A DNA stretch of 64,000 nt, from positions 2,737,501 through 2,801,500 of the forward strand of contig NC_088303.1 in NCBI RefSeq assembly GCF_032854445.1, given 5' to 3'. This DNA comes from Liolophura sinensis (taxonomy: Eukaryota > Mollusca > Polyplacophora > Chitonida > Chitonidae). Shown in pieces: positions 1 through 14,110 of this stretch (position 1 is the first letter of the stretch; each line of letters begins with the position of its first letter). The notes under the pieces are model-generated. The model searched no databases, was not told where the DNA came from, and was given only the letters and a program-made list of their open reading frames with translations. Both the position numbers and the translations under genes were made by a program.

Positions 1-3000
1 ATTGTCACGTCATTCAGTCAGCATAAGTAAAGCACGTTTTGACATCATGGAAACATCAGGGTTGGTGAAGTGAATGTTCCGATTATTCATGCAGTCAGTC
101 ATTTAGGCTGACGTTCTTTCCCTCTACAAACCACTGAGCTTAATAATAGCAATGCAACCCGGGTCAGTGATGTGAAAGGGATCAAATAATTTCTGGTTCG
201 AAGTGCCTTTCCACTTGACGGCAGTTACTTTTGTCCAACTGTGGCAGCTTTTACAAAGTTGTTACGCTAAATCCACTGCTCAGCAGGGTGCCAGTGTTGA
301 TTGTTTATAGCTGAGTTTTTTTTTCAAGTAAATTGAAAGAAACTATTACGTGCCAGACAATTATCTAATTAAAGCAAACTTTTACAGCATGATATGCTCA
401 TGGAATGGTAGAGCTTTATTTTGTGTTCGCGTTTGATTGTGCATTTGGTGGGGGTGGAGTGGGGTGTGTGGGGGTCAGGGATAGAACAAAATATGGTGTA
501 CATGCATAAACGTGTATCTTACGATGTTGTTGCAATTAATCTGAAAATGTTTGGACCAGTTTATTTATACCTCTATCAAATAACCAGAACATGTATAAAG
601 TGTACAAATACAGTTGTTTTTATTGTACTGTGGTACTGTATGTGGGTTTTGTTTCATCAGTAGAGTTAAATCAAATTTAAATTCTGGTAGCATTGTAATA
701 AAGATTGCTAATGTCGCAAATTTGTAATACATGTAGCTGCGAACCTGCAAGAAGAAGATGTCCTGTTTTCGTGCCTCTTTAAATGATTGATCCATATTAA
801 AAGATGAGATGTCAACATGTTGACAAGCCGGCAGACAGGGAGACAGACAGGACAACTTGTTACATCCGAAAACCATTGGCCCATTTTATGTGGCTGCACG
901 GATTTTACTAGAAAGGGACAGATTAGCTCCTGAAAATCAAGAGTTATGACTTATTCACTGAAGCATGTCAGGTATGAGAATTCTATGAAAAGTTGTTTGC
1001 CAACAGAGTAAAATGGGAAAGTTTCCTTTGTTTATCTGAGTTTGGATTGCACCTCAGTACAAGTGTACTATTTTAATGGTCTGACATGAACCGGTGTCAT
1101 ACGTATCTCTTACTGAAAACACTTATAAGCTACCAGGACTATGAAAAGCTAACTTAGTGCATTAAAACCAACTTTCTCTAGGCAGAAAAGGATTTCAGAT
1201 GCTGTGTGAATATTTTATGTTAGCTTTGTTCTGTTACCATTGAAACATTCATGGAGAGACAAGTACATTTATGATTATGTGGTATTACCTGTGTAGAGCT
1301 GTATACGTGAGTCCCTGTAGCAATAAAAGGTGATAAAACACGGCAGGTGCCCACATACAGGTATTGCTGCCTTTCAGCTTTTTCTCAGTGTCAAGTGGAT
1401 GTACCTCTTGAAGGCAGAGAGAATGTCAGGTAACTTTTATTATTCTATACTGCACACACTCAGTAAGAGATGGTATGGAAAACAGATTAAAAATTCCAAG
1501 CATATACAATGACACTGAATTGTTTTGCTCAGCCATCCTACGTCCTGGAACATGCAATTTTGGCAACTTAGTTGGAGGATAATTTGTATTTTTGAATTAT
1601 GTTTTTGGTATTTCATGATAACACTACATGTATAAGTAATGCAGCATATTTTATCTGAAAAAATATGTTGATATTTAGGACTAATACATTGTATATACTT
1701 GTAGATATTTATTTCATGTAACTATAGACTTACCTGACATATAGGTGTGTAAGTTGTATAGTAGTTGTTTCTATCTGAGTGTTGTATTTAATTTCACATA
1801 CTTTTTGGTGTCTATTTTTGGCAGCTGTTTAAGGTAAATAAAATTACCAACACAAACAATGCTTTAAGATAAGTAGGAAAATGTAAATATTCAGAAAAAT
1901 GTTTGTACGTGTACACAGTGGTCTGTAGTGCTAATAATAGCACAGTAGTCAGCCAATGATGGCTGTGATTAGACTACATTTTCTTTTCTGGGTAAGCATG
2001 TGAATTTCTTTCTGTTGCCTGGGACAGGTAAAATGTTTGTAGTTGTTGTCAAAATCTGCTATGTATAATGAAGTGGGAAGTACTTGTATCAAAACTACTT
2101 GTATCAAAACTGATAAAAATGGTGGAATGTGGATGTCTTTTGGTCTTGATGTTTATTTTGCCGTCACTCATGAGAAAAATTGAACGGGTTGCATTTACTT
2201 TTAGTATATGAATAGATTTCTGTGGAAGATTTCAACAGCAAAGCTGGGCACTTCCTTTATTCAACTGGTCGTTGAATTATTAGAGTGTAACGGTTGTTGC
2301 ATACTTCATGTTATAAATATGAAAATGTCCAGAAATAAGAAATAATGATAAGTACAAGCCATATTGCTAGGCTTTGGTGCCTGCTCTCTCAAACACATTT
2401 CACCATACAAGATAGGTAATTAACATACATACAACTGTCAGCCTGTAGGTGCACAGGTGACAAACCTTGTTAATAGTGGTATGGGCTGAGTAAGGACAGT
2501 CTGTGTGGGTATAGGTGATATAATGTGAGCAGAAATGTTACTAAGAATGAATTAGCGGTAAGGCAAAGCAGCCCTCGTGCTGGCTGGGATAGTATGTCAC
2601 CATGAATCAAGGCCACCTGGTCTCTTTCTCGTGGATTTATGAGTCTGGAGCAACATGCAGATGGTCGTATATTCAGATCCAGTTACATGCACTTTCATAC
2701 ATCAGAGTCTAAAACATCATCTGGAACGTGTGTTTGGTTAAAATGGTAGCTGTTCATACGTGTGTTACTTAAGTGAACATGTGTAATTTAAACATATAGA
2801 TACATGTATCCCATATTTATTTAGGTTTTTTGCACGCATGTGAATATTTGACATGTTGATCGAGATCTTTGGCAGTTTCAGTAAATTGATAATGAATTGA
2901 ATATTATAAAATCTGGTGTTAAGTTTTCAATTCACTTAGACATTTGTCAACATGTGTATTCTCATCACGTCTGGGTGATGGCAGCACTTTGTGGGGATGG

Positions 3001-6000
3001 ACTTGCCGTGCCACAAGAAGTATGATGTAAAACCCCACTTATGGTTGCTTCCAAATCAACCATTGCTCTTGGGTTTGCTGATTGTCATTGTCACTGGTTA
3101 CTAGATGTGTTGAGTGTTACACGACTATGCTGGGAATCTGTCTAGTCAGGTGTACATGTATGTAATCAGGCTGCCGTATTTGATTTAGAATTTAGTCCAT
3201 AAGCCACTTCTGTTGCTGAGTTCTGTTGATATTAAAAAAGCGTTTTGGGGTTTGTTTGCAAGGTAGACTGATATTCTAACCAAAAGTAGCCATTATTTGC
3301 CTGTAAAACTCACTTATTTGTGGGAATTTTTAGGGCACATAAAGTACCTGTAGTTGCCTTTGATTGACGACTATGGCTGCTGTCTCCTTTGTCTGCTATC
3401 TGTTCCTTGAGATTTACCTTCTGCCCGGAACTCACCTTCACGAGATGTACCAGAGTACTGTATCCTTGTTCCATTCTAAGCTCATCTGACTTCCATGACG
3501 GAGTCTGTTTGGCAATCACTGGAAAGCAAGAGATGAGAACAGAATCCAGCTCCCATGTATTGATCCCTTTCCCCTAATTAGCCCTTCTCACAGCTCCTTA
3601 TCTCCACCGTTCCTTACTGGGAATTCCACTTAGATCTGTTACCTCATCCATCGGCAGAGTATGTGTTTGCTGAGAGTGGCTGCAAACTTTTTCGCTGCCG
3701 AACCACAATATGTAAAATTAACATCAACTCAAGTGGTTGTTGTCCTCTGATCGTCTCCAGAGTTGTATTGTTGTCACGAAATCAATTGCTGTGTCAGAAA
3801 AGGGGAACAGCCATGTAATCCCTTGAGAGGTATCTAAGTTCTCTGTGCCTTCCGAGCTTCATGGCATTGGTGCTCAGTGGCATCAGGCCAATTGCTTAAT
3901 CCAGAGAGACAGATGAACACAAGCACTAATTACCTGAAAAGTGATGATGAGTACGTCTCGCACAATTCTTTATGTAGCGTGGCTCACTTTGCAGTGTCCC
4001 ATTTTGCCAAGGTTTAGGTGAGCTCAGCTCAGTTCCTATTAGAACATGTGTAAAGGTTCAAGATAAAGTCGTCAGTTCATTTCTTCATAAGAGTTCAGTT
4101 GTGTTTTTTGCAGAGCAAAGTAGTAATGTTACTGTTCAACGAAGCTCTGTAGGATTTAGTTCTAATTAGGTCTAATTCCCCACCTATATGCACTTATAGT
4201 CATTTACTAGGGCATGCAGATATGTACCTGTATAAATGTCTAATGGAGAGGAAATTGTTTTTGGCTCAACAAGAATTGACAAAAGATTATTGGATAGTAG
4301 AGATACTAGTAGGTTGCCAGCTCCATTTTGAGATGGTCAGTCAGTAGTGAAAACCGTGGATGGCTCTTCAGGATTGGTCTGACGGCAAGAAAATGCCTTT
4401 TTGACTTGGGTTATTGGTCTGAGAACGACCATGATTCATTAGACTGAACCAACCAAACGAGGAGAGAATGAGGAGTTATTTGTCGCAAATAAATTGCTGG
4501 CTCTATTAGAGGCCTCTGAGGTGTAGAACTATTTCCGCTTGAGCTTTGCTGCCAAGGAAGACGTCTAAACAAATTATCTGAAATGTTTCCGTTCTGGGTG
4601 TAATAGTACAGCTTGATAGGAGTAGGAGCACGACAAGGACCCTAGGTTTGTGCTCATACTCTGTATTAGATTTGGACCACTTCGTGGGGATGAGGATGAA
4701 GTGTGTATTGTAATCAAGGATTGGACTCTCTGGGCTCTTCATGGACTAACGGTTACTATGATGGGGTCTGTGATGTGATATTGGATGCATCTTCATTGCC
4801 AGTGTCTGCGGCTCTTACTACAAAATGTAAGTTTCTCAATTTTTTGGCAGCTTACGATGTGTAGTCATTGCCTCCTTAGTAATATACAGTTTATAGTCAA
4901 ATGCCCAGGTCTTAATATTTAAAACGTTTTAATATGGATATTCTTGTTTCATGAATGAAGCTACACATGGCAAAGGCTTTGGAAGCTCTAATCATTGTAA
5001 GCTAATTTTGTAGTAAATGGTTTGTAACCATTTTTTACGTTGAGCCTATATAAAGAGATGCTAACTGTAAGCTCTTTCTTTTAAACACATATTACTTTAC
5101 ATGCTTTGTATATATTTTCATATGCATACACCTTTTACGCTTTTTAAAAATTAAAAGTGTCCTCCATGCCAAAATTTTGAGCCAAACTGTCCTGTCAAAT
5201 TTTAAATTCTTTTTAATGTGAATGATTAGGGCTTCACACCACATAGTCGGAATTTTAGCCAGTGGTGGTGACTTCTTTTGAATGTGGGGGGTAGATTTCA
5301 TAAGATTTGAATTTAATCAGGCTGTCTGTTTTTATGGTTGGTTTCCTGTTGGATTTCTTGCTGTAACTGATGCACACTTGTATTCAACTGCACTTAGCTC
5401 AAGTCTACCAGGAATTGATCGAAATTTCTTCACAGCAAGGGAGCTGTAAACTTGTCAGTAGTTGTGGGAAAGCTTTATTAAGCAATCAATTCTAAGGCGA
5501 CTTTTTTTGCTCAGGAGTTACAGATCTGATAAAAGCTTTCTTTTGGGTTGTAACAAGAAATGTTGCTGTGGAAATGGCCATTGCTCGCTCTGTAAACGTT
5601 GTACCAGCCGGTGAGAGGGTTTTGGTACTATGAGTTCATTATCTATTGTGATATGGAATAGTACACCCTCCCTCATTACATCACACTTCATCACAAGATG
5701 TAATTCAATGCGGTCATGTACAAATGCATGTGTTCTTGAAAATTTTGTCAGAGCTGTTGTTGCGCATATAAATACATAGATCTATTTTCTAAAATTTCAG
5801 TGAAGAAAATGTTCAAAATTTATATCTTCTTTCAGTTTGAGTCAAGAGGATTGGCTTTTTTCACAGCTGTTCAAAAAATAATACATGTACATGTATGTTG
5901 ATTTTGTCTGGTGTGTAGTATCCACAATCACAATGTGTTCAACCCTCTATCACAGGCTATAAATGGCTATAAAGAACTTCATACCTATCTTACACAATAG

Positions 6001-7289
6001 CGTAACGAGCGATAGTGGTGGTACAATAAACTTTAAAATAAGGAAGTCTTCAACATCCACCATTCTCGGTGCCATAGTAGAGTTTGCTCTGTGGTTGAAT
6101 TTCTGCTCATCACTTGTGGAAAGTTTCCTCAGTTCCTTTGCCAAAGTAGGTGGATTATTCTGAATATGGTGAATTTTCAACCTTTTCAGCCACTAAAGCT
6201 TTTTTTTCACTAGAATTTAAGTCTACAATTTTTATCAAAATTATGCTTGAAGTGATTCATTTGTGTCGCTAAAGACGTAAGATTCATAAAACTTGTTTAA
6301 ATGAATTCTCTACACCCCATAGCTCTCTCGGGATGTTTCAGAATATTGGTTAGTGAGGCGGTTGAAATCATTGAAGAATAAAGTACTTCCTGGTTTACCG
6401 ATAGGAGTGCTGAAATATATTTTAAGGTATCGTTCTTTACTAATTCTTTGTACCTTCTAAATGCTGCTGTCTAAACAGTATCCTTTGACCTCTGGCCTAC
6501 GGGTACATGTAAGCCAAGTTCACACAGTCTGAGGTAGCGCCATTCTCTCTTCTCCTTATACATGTACATGCCATGGGTAATAGGTTTCATTTCTGTCTTT
6601 TTTTTTATTCCCCTCATTTAGGTGTTGTAGCAGGGCTGTAGCTGACTGTGTATGTACCTGTTTTCACCATGGTTTAGGAAAATGCAGGTGTTAATTACAG
6701 GTATGAAATCTCACGGCATACCTGTGGTGGAGTTAAGTGCTGAGCTTGTGATCTGTCTCTCTTGCTCATATTAACCCTCTAAATCTACCTCACCAGGCCA
6801 CGCTAACTCTTTTTTTATCCTTTGTAAAACTAACCAGGAAAAATCTATTTTTGTGCTTTCATTAAACAAGCGAGATAGAGGATGTTTTTTTAAGCGTCTG
6901 TGTGATCCAGGGTAAGGTTTACCTTGTGCAGCTTCAATCAGTGGCAGGTAAGCTTGGTCAGACAGGGCCGGGTTATGCCTTACCTTGACCTAATTACACC
7001 ATTACCTCTTCAGGTGAACCAGCCACTAGAGTCACTGTTTCATTTCCAGAAATTTTGTTTTTATTAATGTAAAAATATATCATTAGCCGGTAGTCTGTTG
7101 AATGAATGATGAATTGTATGCTTTATTAAAATGTCACATTGGCAATATTGCTACCACACCTGTATCTTGGTGAGTATGCTTTATGGTACATGTAGCTACA
7201 GTTTTACTAATGCTAGCAGTGTTTATCTGGACTGATTCAGGTGCTTGGTGTAGATTACCCTAATCTTTACAGTGTAAAAAGACCTACAT
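1..7289. other. Non-coding, nothing recognised
   Basis: AT-rich sequence with scattered TACATGTA palindromes. No ORF here looks protein-like with supporting splice sites. About 3300-3950 is compositionally more even and less repetitive than its surroundings, but nothing identifiable is in it. It could be upstream DNA or a 5' intron of PPP1R16. Confidence 0.6.
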
Positions 7290-7490
7290 GTAAAATTTCG
7301 CCCCATAAAGATATCGTTTTTGGAGGCGAATGTTAGAAGATATTACTTTTGGTGCTGGATCTTACATTTTTCCAGCCGTACAATCCAAACAAACCTCAAA
7401 AAGCTTTATATGATCAGTAAAACACTCATAATGAGGCAAAACTAGAAAGTTAGCCATAGATGAAGTTTTAGGTCAAAATTCCCTCATGTA
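7290..7490 (+). repeat. Diverged interspersed repeat, copy A
   Basis: Aligns with 34045-34235: acttttggtgctggatcttacatttttccag against tttttggagctgaaac..ataattttccag, then caaacaaacctc, atcagtaaaacactc and gttagccatagatgaag. No coding content seen. Family unknown. Confidence 0.65.
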
Positions 7491-7876
7491 TATATGTGTA
7501 CAAGAAATAAAGTTTAATGGGTTATCTTATGGCACTTCAAATTTTCAAAGTTGAAAGCAAAGTTTAAAATGTTTTTTTTCCTGACAACAAGAGCCAGCTC
7601 AAAGCTGTGTAAAAACACACCTTTATCTGCTGTTATGGTATTTTTCATGCAAAGTTTAATACACAAGCATGTAAATGATGAGAACTAAAAGAGATCTTGT
7701 ATTAATGGATGGGCTTCAGCGTACATGTAGACTAGTATTTATGTGCTTGTATATGACATGTAGTTTGAAATACGTGTATGTATATGCTGTCAACAAGGTA
7801 CAGCAGCATTTTCACCCAAGATTTCAGCAAGATTTCACCCATAGTGGGCTTTCATCTGTTCATTTTACAAATGGTT

Positions 7877-8033
7877 TGTCTGTCTGCCTGCCTCTCTGCC
7901 TCTCTGTTTGCCTGTCTGTCTGCCTCTCTGCCTTCCTGTCTGTCTTCCTCTCTGCCTGCCTGTCTGTCTGCCTCTCTGTCTGTCCACCTCTCTGTCTGCC
8001 TTTCTGCCTGTCTGTCTGTCTGCCTCTCTGCCC
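7877..8033 (+). repeat. CTGC/CTGT tetranucleotide array
   Basis: Imperfect (CTGT/CTGC/CTCT)n. The short open frames across it (cysteine, leucine, serine and proline only) are products of the repeat. Confidence 0.9.
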
Positions 8034-10144
8034 AACTATTGCCTTTTGTGGGATTTAACTGTTGCTAAGCTGTTTCTGCATGTATATGGTTGTGGTGAAA
8101 TTTTAATAGCTGAAGTATAAATCAGTGTTTATTCTCCTACAGAGTTTATACCTAGATCTATATATGTGTAGTAGCAATTTTTTTCATATTGTCTGTTACA
8201 TTGGAGTGTTTATGTAGGTCATCTGAGATGGAATATAAGCTAGTGTATACATACATGTATCTGGGTTGGTGTGTGTGTGCCTGCTAAACATATGTACACA
8301 CAATATCATTCTTACAGAAGTGTGTATGTACTGTGTATCTTGTACTGACATACACTCTACAAGTGAACACTGTCAAGCTGTTGTTGTACAAAACCTGTAG
8401 TATTCATACATGTGCAGATCCTATTACTTTTTACCTGTACTTTAATACCACTAGCCATCATATGTTATACATGTAGGTTGTATATTAATGAAAAATATCA
8501 ACGTATTGTGTTAAAACCTCAGTCCAATAAATATATTCCACTAGTTACAATGTATGTATGTAAGAAAGCCTTCATGGAATTTAACTGTAAATCCCCCACC
8601 CCTCCCCCATACCCCTCTAAACTTGTTCTTTCCATTTCGTTGGTATTAAAGTTATAGGTCATGAAACCGATTGCTACACTTGCTATTACATGGATAATAA
8701 GAATAGGTGATAACAAAAGTTTTTAGATTAGGCTGTTGATCTACATGTACAGAAGCATGTGTGCAAGCATGTGCACGTGTTGTTGTTGTCAGGGTACAGC
8801 CATCTTTTATGTGTACAATACTAAGGTGTGTGCATTTACCTGTACACGGTATATCCCGACGTCACCTATATAGGTGGTGTGCTGACTGTGAAGATGCTGT
8901 GCTCCAGTATGTGTGAGTGTGAATTGTTACAGTGGTTGTCTTAGTTATGTCCATACTGGTGAGTAACTACTTGACACTGTCACGAATATTTAACACGGGG
9001 AATCCAGACACAGATGTTATAGATAGTCATGTAGATATACACTGTATCAGAGGACAAGTCTCTGTATATAAGGCCTGTATGTGTCTCTCATTAAGCTTGT
9101 CTCGGCAGTCCTATTTAATCTTCTTATAAAGCTAGTGCAAGTGGCTCAGTCTACTACAGTGGAAAGGGAAAGTTGACAAGAGGGTGCCTCTGCCCCCTGC
9201 AGTGTTTTATTAGACTATAGACTAGTGTACCCTACATGTACAGTGTATGCATAGATCAGCACCTCTATAAAGCCTGCACTGGTTGAGCAGTGTGACCAGT
9301 CAGCTGTGAAGGGCCGTCAACCCTTCACCACACAAGGCCTGGCTTGGGGCCTCTTTGGGCATGGAAGACTCTTACTGTCTCTTGCCATCCATGACGTGCT
9401 CTGAACCTGACCTGAATCACACGGGCCAATTATGAAGGTGTAAAGGCAGCTAGTTTTGCATATGGAATTGTCATTTGGTAGATAGCATACCATGCAGCTA
9501 TGAAGGCTGAATAGCACATGCCGGCATGAGAGTCTATAGGCTGGCCGATGCAGCCGGTGAGACACTTCCTAGTGGAGCACAGTGTACTTGTATATAGTCC
9601 TGGTTAGTTTTGTGTGTAACCTTCACATAGGCCTGCGCTTGTGGGGCAGCACTACATACCTGTTTACATTGGGAGAAGCATTACTAGTCTGGTTGTGTTG
9701 TTACCTGGTTGGATAGGTACTACCTGAGCTCAGGTGTGCAGTTAAGGTGTGAACATGGGAAACTACATCAACATTCCTCTACAGATCTAGGGATGTGGAA
9801 TTTTCTTTACTTATCAGATGATCACAGTTTTGTTTTGCTGATCTCGGGTACTAACGGATATTTCTTAACGGCTCTAGGGGTCCGTTGGACTGCGTGTGTT
9901 GACTGTTAGGGAGACATACCTGGAGGTATTAACACTCAAGTCCAATATTGATCAGCACTGCTATGTATATGGGTATTGTTTGATGGATTACACCTACAAG
10001 TATATCCATCTATAGGCGGCCAGACTTGTGACAACTCAGGGTAAGTTCTTCTGGTGTTGATATGATTTATGGTGGCACTTCCAAACTGTAGCAAATCAAG
10101 GCACATTTATCATACGTTCAAGGTCTTTACAATTGTATTTAAAG
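8034..10144. other. Non-coding, nothing recognised
   Basis: Unique AT-rich sequence with TACATGTA palindromes; no supported gene or repeat. Confidence 0.6.
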
Positions 10145-10396
10145 CAATACGCACTTGTATGTAGGCTTTACATTTATACTTGTTACTATTTAAAACAGTA
10201 CGTACTTGTATGTAGTCTTTTCATTTATACTTTGTTACTATTTAAAACAGTACGTACTTGTATGTAGTCTTTTCATTTATACTTTGTTACTATTTAAAAC
10301 AGTACGTACTTGTATGTAGTCTTTTCATTTATACTTGTTACTATTTAAAACAGTACGTACTTGTATGTAGTCTTTTCATTTATACTTTGTTACCTG
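10145..10396 (+). repeat. About 54-base tandem repeat, five units
   Basis: Units of the form agtacgtacttgtatgtag, then a T-rich part ending tttgttactatttaaaac. The first unit is the most diverged. Confidence 0.85.
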
Positions 10397-10825
10397 TTAC
10401 TGTATGTTTGTGTGAAAGTCGAACAGTTCCTTACCAAAACCCAGTGGTTTATTCTGGGTATCTCAGGTTTCCATTGGCAGTATACTGACTAAGGTGAAAT
10501 ATTCAATGCTTTTTATATATTTACAGAAATACAAGATACAATAATATATCGATATAAATCATTAGTGGAGTTGGACTTTAATGTAATTAAATTAATTGCA
10601 CGTACTTACAACAGGGTCCATCCCTCGGGGCTCACTCCCATTCCTGTCAGGTTAATAATGGTTTCAGAATCTGGTGTTATTAGTTTGTGTTCGGATGGGG
10701 ATGTCATTATTGTCTGATGTCTTCCTCTTGTCACTTAGTTGTTCATGTAGTACTTGGTGCTGCATTCACTGCTTTGACTATGTTCTTGCCACAGTATGGC
10801 TGGAATATTGCCGAGGTGATGTGAA

Positions 10826-11205
10826 GCCATAATCCTATATTCATTTTATACATACATGTATACATAAATAAAGCAGCACTCTGTGCATGTACATGTCTGT
10901 TCTAGGGCAGCACCAGGACTCAGGAGCCTCACGCTAGTGTGGCTGTTGTGAGTTCAAATCAGGCTCATGCTGACTTCCCCTCTTGTTGAACATGGGAAGG
11001 TCTGCCAGTAATCTGGTAATGGTCATGGGTTTTCCCTGCTCGAATTAATCCCACCATATTGCTGCCGTCTTTGAGTGAAATATTCTTGTGTACATACGTA
11101 AATGGAATGAAATAGGTAACTTAATCTCTAGAGTGTAAGTCTCGAAGCATTGGGACTGCATCCTCTTGCATGCAGACCTTGTTTTGATATGACTGAAATG
11201 ATTTT
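10826..11205 (+). repeat. First copy of a 415-base-period tandem duplication containing a degenerate SINE
   Basis: About 380 bases from gccataatcctatattc to tgactgaaatgatttt recur almost identically at 11241-11620. Inside is a worn SINE (gactcaggagcctcacg, gagttcaaatcaggctc, gggaaggtctgccag, gtgaaatattcttgtg). The 35 bases between copies partly repeat the same motifs (gagccataatgaaatgatga). Confidence 0.9.
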
Positions 11206-11240
11206 CAGTCATAAAATGACGAGCCATAATGAAATGATGA

Positions 11241-11620
11241 GCCATAATCCTATATTCATTTTATACATACATGTATACATAAATAAAGCAGCACTCTGTG
11301 CATGTACATGTCTGTTCTAGGGCAGCACCAGGACTCAGGAGCCTCACGCTAGTGTGGCTGTTGTGAGTTCAAATCAGGCTCATGCTGACTTCCCCTCTTG
11401 TTGAACATGGGAAGGTCTGCCAGTAATCTGGTAATGGTCATGGGTTTTCCCTGCTCGAATTAATCCCACCATATTGCTGCCGTCTTTGAGTGAAATATTC
11501 TTGTGTACATACGTAAATGGAATGAAATAGGTAACTTAATCTCTAGAGTGTAAGTCTCGAAGCATTGGGACTGCATCCTCTTGCATGCAGACCTTGTTTT
11601 GATATGACTGAAATGATTTT
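11241..11620 (+). repeat. Second copy of the 415-base-period tandem duplication
   Basis: Matches 10826-11205 at a constant offset of 415 bases, including the degenerate SINE. Near-identity indicates a recent duplication of an already old SINE. Confidence 0.9.
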
Positions 11621-13554
11621 AAATTAAAAACTATAAAAACTGCTCCTTACCAAGAAAATAAAGCAAGCCGATTTTTCATAGCATCTCTGTTTTATACATG
11701 TTGAGTATATGTCCATGTGCTGGCAGACATTGGCACTCATCTCTATATATAAACAAATGTATATATGTTTAGTGGTGAGTTTTTGGTGCATACAGTTGAC
11801 TGGTGTGGACAGACATATAATGTGTTAATAACATGCAATAACCTGCTGCCTCAGTAGGCTTGGCATTGTATGTGTACGATAGGCGGGAGGAAGTAGGGTA
11901 TCGTTGGACATTATCGAATCGGGAATGGGTAATTTGAAGGTTAATTAATGAGTCACGGATACACCGCTGTTATCTTTATAGCCAAGTTATACCCGGGATT
12001 ATGACTCTGGATTCGATGTTTGTCATCATCCATTTGCTAAACAGGGTTTACATTTCAGTATTTATTGGCAGTGTATACCTTATTGTCTCTTTAGGGATCT
12101 ATGACATTAAATTCTGTAAGGTTTTACTTCGCCATTTGTCCTCCTTCTAGACTTGTACATGTGAGCTCAGCACCCAGATTGGATGTTGTTGGTTTATGAA
12201 GTACATATGTGAGGCACTGTCACTTTGCTGACATTACCTTTTTTATAGTCGCCCTCTATAAGCAGTGATTACTCTGTGAAACCCGACAATGTTTTGCGAG
12301 CAGATATAAACATCAGTGCACATTTCACGTAATGAGTAGTTGCTTGTGGATGGAGCTAACTTTGATCTTCTATAGGTGATTCCTGGTACACACTCTACAT
12401 TGGGTATGAAGGAGAGAGAATCATGGGGTGCACATTGGGATGGTGGTGGTGGTGGAACACAGAGTGATACTCTGGGATGCGGAGAGAAAGCAAAAAAGGA
12501 AGAAAGGCAAAAAAATGTGTTTCATTTCAGTTGAAATACTTGACGAGCTGAAATGGCTTGGCGCTGTGTAAGATTTTCACTTTTTACCGTTATCCCTGGT
12601 TGTGACCTATTTGTGTTTGTCGGTGTGTGTGAAATCGATAGGTTTGTTGTTTGTTTCCACGGAAACATGCTCTTCACTGGCTCCATGTAATCGCTTCCTG
12701 TGATCAGTTTGATATTTGACAATGGTGAAATAATCATTATTCAGTACTTTTATGGATGGCTTGCCTCTGTAAATGTACACATCTCTCACACTTACAAAGC
12801 CATTTGTTCAAGCGTCAGTAATTCTTAGATAATCAAGTAGGAACAGGATTTCTTGGGGTGGGGTGGGGTGGGAGGGGGTAGAGTAGGAGATGATTTTACA
12901 AGGAAAAGCTAAACCCGAAGGGCCATTAGTCTTGCGGATTTTTGTCAGTAACGCGAGATCTCGCAGAAAATGGGTGACAATATGATGCCATTTGGTACAT
13001 GTAAATCCCAAAGGTGAGAGCAAGCAGCAACAACTTTTTGGGGTTTGGAAAAATTTTGAACCAGGTGATGAATTGCTGTGAAGGCATTTTATTTGAATGT
13101 TAAGGGATGTAAGCTTGAATAGCACTGAAGACCAGAGAGCATGAAAATGAAAATCAATTGGCAGTATCTGTCTGCCATTCATGTCCTCCTCCTGTCGTTA
13201 ATGTTTTTGTCGCCGGTTTTCATCATTACTAGATGCTTCAGGTCATTTTGGTTCTTATATGTATAACGGACTGTTGTCATATTTTTCACTGATGAATGCT
13301 CCACTGCTTAATAATTATAAACACAACATGTTCCTGTAATTTAGTGGCATGTGTAAACCTGTTAATTATGACTGTTCGAACCTGGCCTTGAACATAGAAT
13401 GTCTAGATACCCCAGTTCTCCTTGTTTGTGTCGCCAAAGTTGACAATTGACAATGAGCCAGTGTGTCCAGTAAGCCAGTGATGGTCCATTTTGTTTTATT
13501 ACGTTATCTAGCATACATTTGTGCCCTGAGTTGTCTGATGAAAATATGTGTTTT
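11621..13554. other. Non-coding; only a G-rich run
   Basis: Apart from the G-rich run at 12854 and a short (GGT)n at 12441-12454, nothing recognised. The 124-codon minus-strand frame at 12808-13182 is not supported. Confidence 0.6.
12854..12884 (+). repeat. G-rich run (GGGGT)n
   Basis: ggggtggggtggggtggg followed by aggggg gives at least four G runs, enough for an intramolecular quadruplex. Confidence 0.7.
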
Positions 13555-14110
13555 CCTTGTCCAAAGCTTTCATCAGAGTAGACCATAATATATTGCTACC
13601 AGCAGGTCACAATGTGTTTCCTATAAAGAGGCCATCTTGCATACATGTATGTCTCCAGTTTACTGCAGAGTGCCCCAAAGCTCCATATTTGGACCCCTAC
13701 TGTTTTTAGTCTATATAAATGACACAATCAATTCCTTATCTCTTCTCAACTTCATTCTTTTGGCCAATGACACCAGCCTTCATTTTTCTGGTTATTATAT
13801 TCAGGAAATTATTGATATTATGACAGGTGAGCTGGAGTCATTTCAACACTGGTTCCATGCTGGCAAGCTTGTACTAAATATTAATAAAACCAAATGAATG
13901 ATAATTAAACCATACAAGAAATTACTCCCTCCAAATATCCCGAAAATAAAACTAGGTAGCTATGAAATAGAATTTGTTGATGATTTCAAGTTTCTTGGCA
14001 TTGTTTTCAGCGCAAACCTGTCATGAACATCACATATTACATATATTTCAAATAAAATTTCACGCAACATAGGAATTATAAAACATGTAACGAAATTAAT
14101 TAACAAAAGA
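13555..14110 (+). pseudogene. Degenerate non-LTR retrotransposon reverse transcriptase
   Basis: Frame at 13560: SKAFIRVDHNILL, the RT motif usually SKAFDxVxHxxLL. Then, in another frame from about 13665: VPQSSIFGPLLFLVYIND (RT block usually VPQGSxLGPLLF), LANDTSLHFSG in place of the catalytic [FYL]ADD box, and FVDDFKFLGIVFSANLS. NKISRNIGIIKH follows near 14055, typical of Jockey/CR1-like elements. Frameshift, in-frame stops, loss of one catalytic aspartate and a deletion between the first two motifs show it is dead. Sequence to about 14430 may belong to it but is not recognised. Confidence 0.75.

Noticed and set aside
7675-8120. Cysteine/leucine/serine/proline-rich frames up to 127 codons
   Set aside because: Produced by the CTGC/CTGT array; three overlapping frames are open alike.
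12808-13182. 124-codon minus-strand ORF
   Set aside because: Composition is not protein-like, it overlaps a G-rich run, and there is no family resemblance or splice context.
13637-13897. 86-codon ORF as a functional gene
   Set aside because: It is a fragment of a dead reverse transcriptase with the catalytic ADD changed to AND and frameshifts on both sides.
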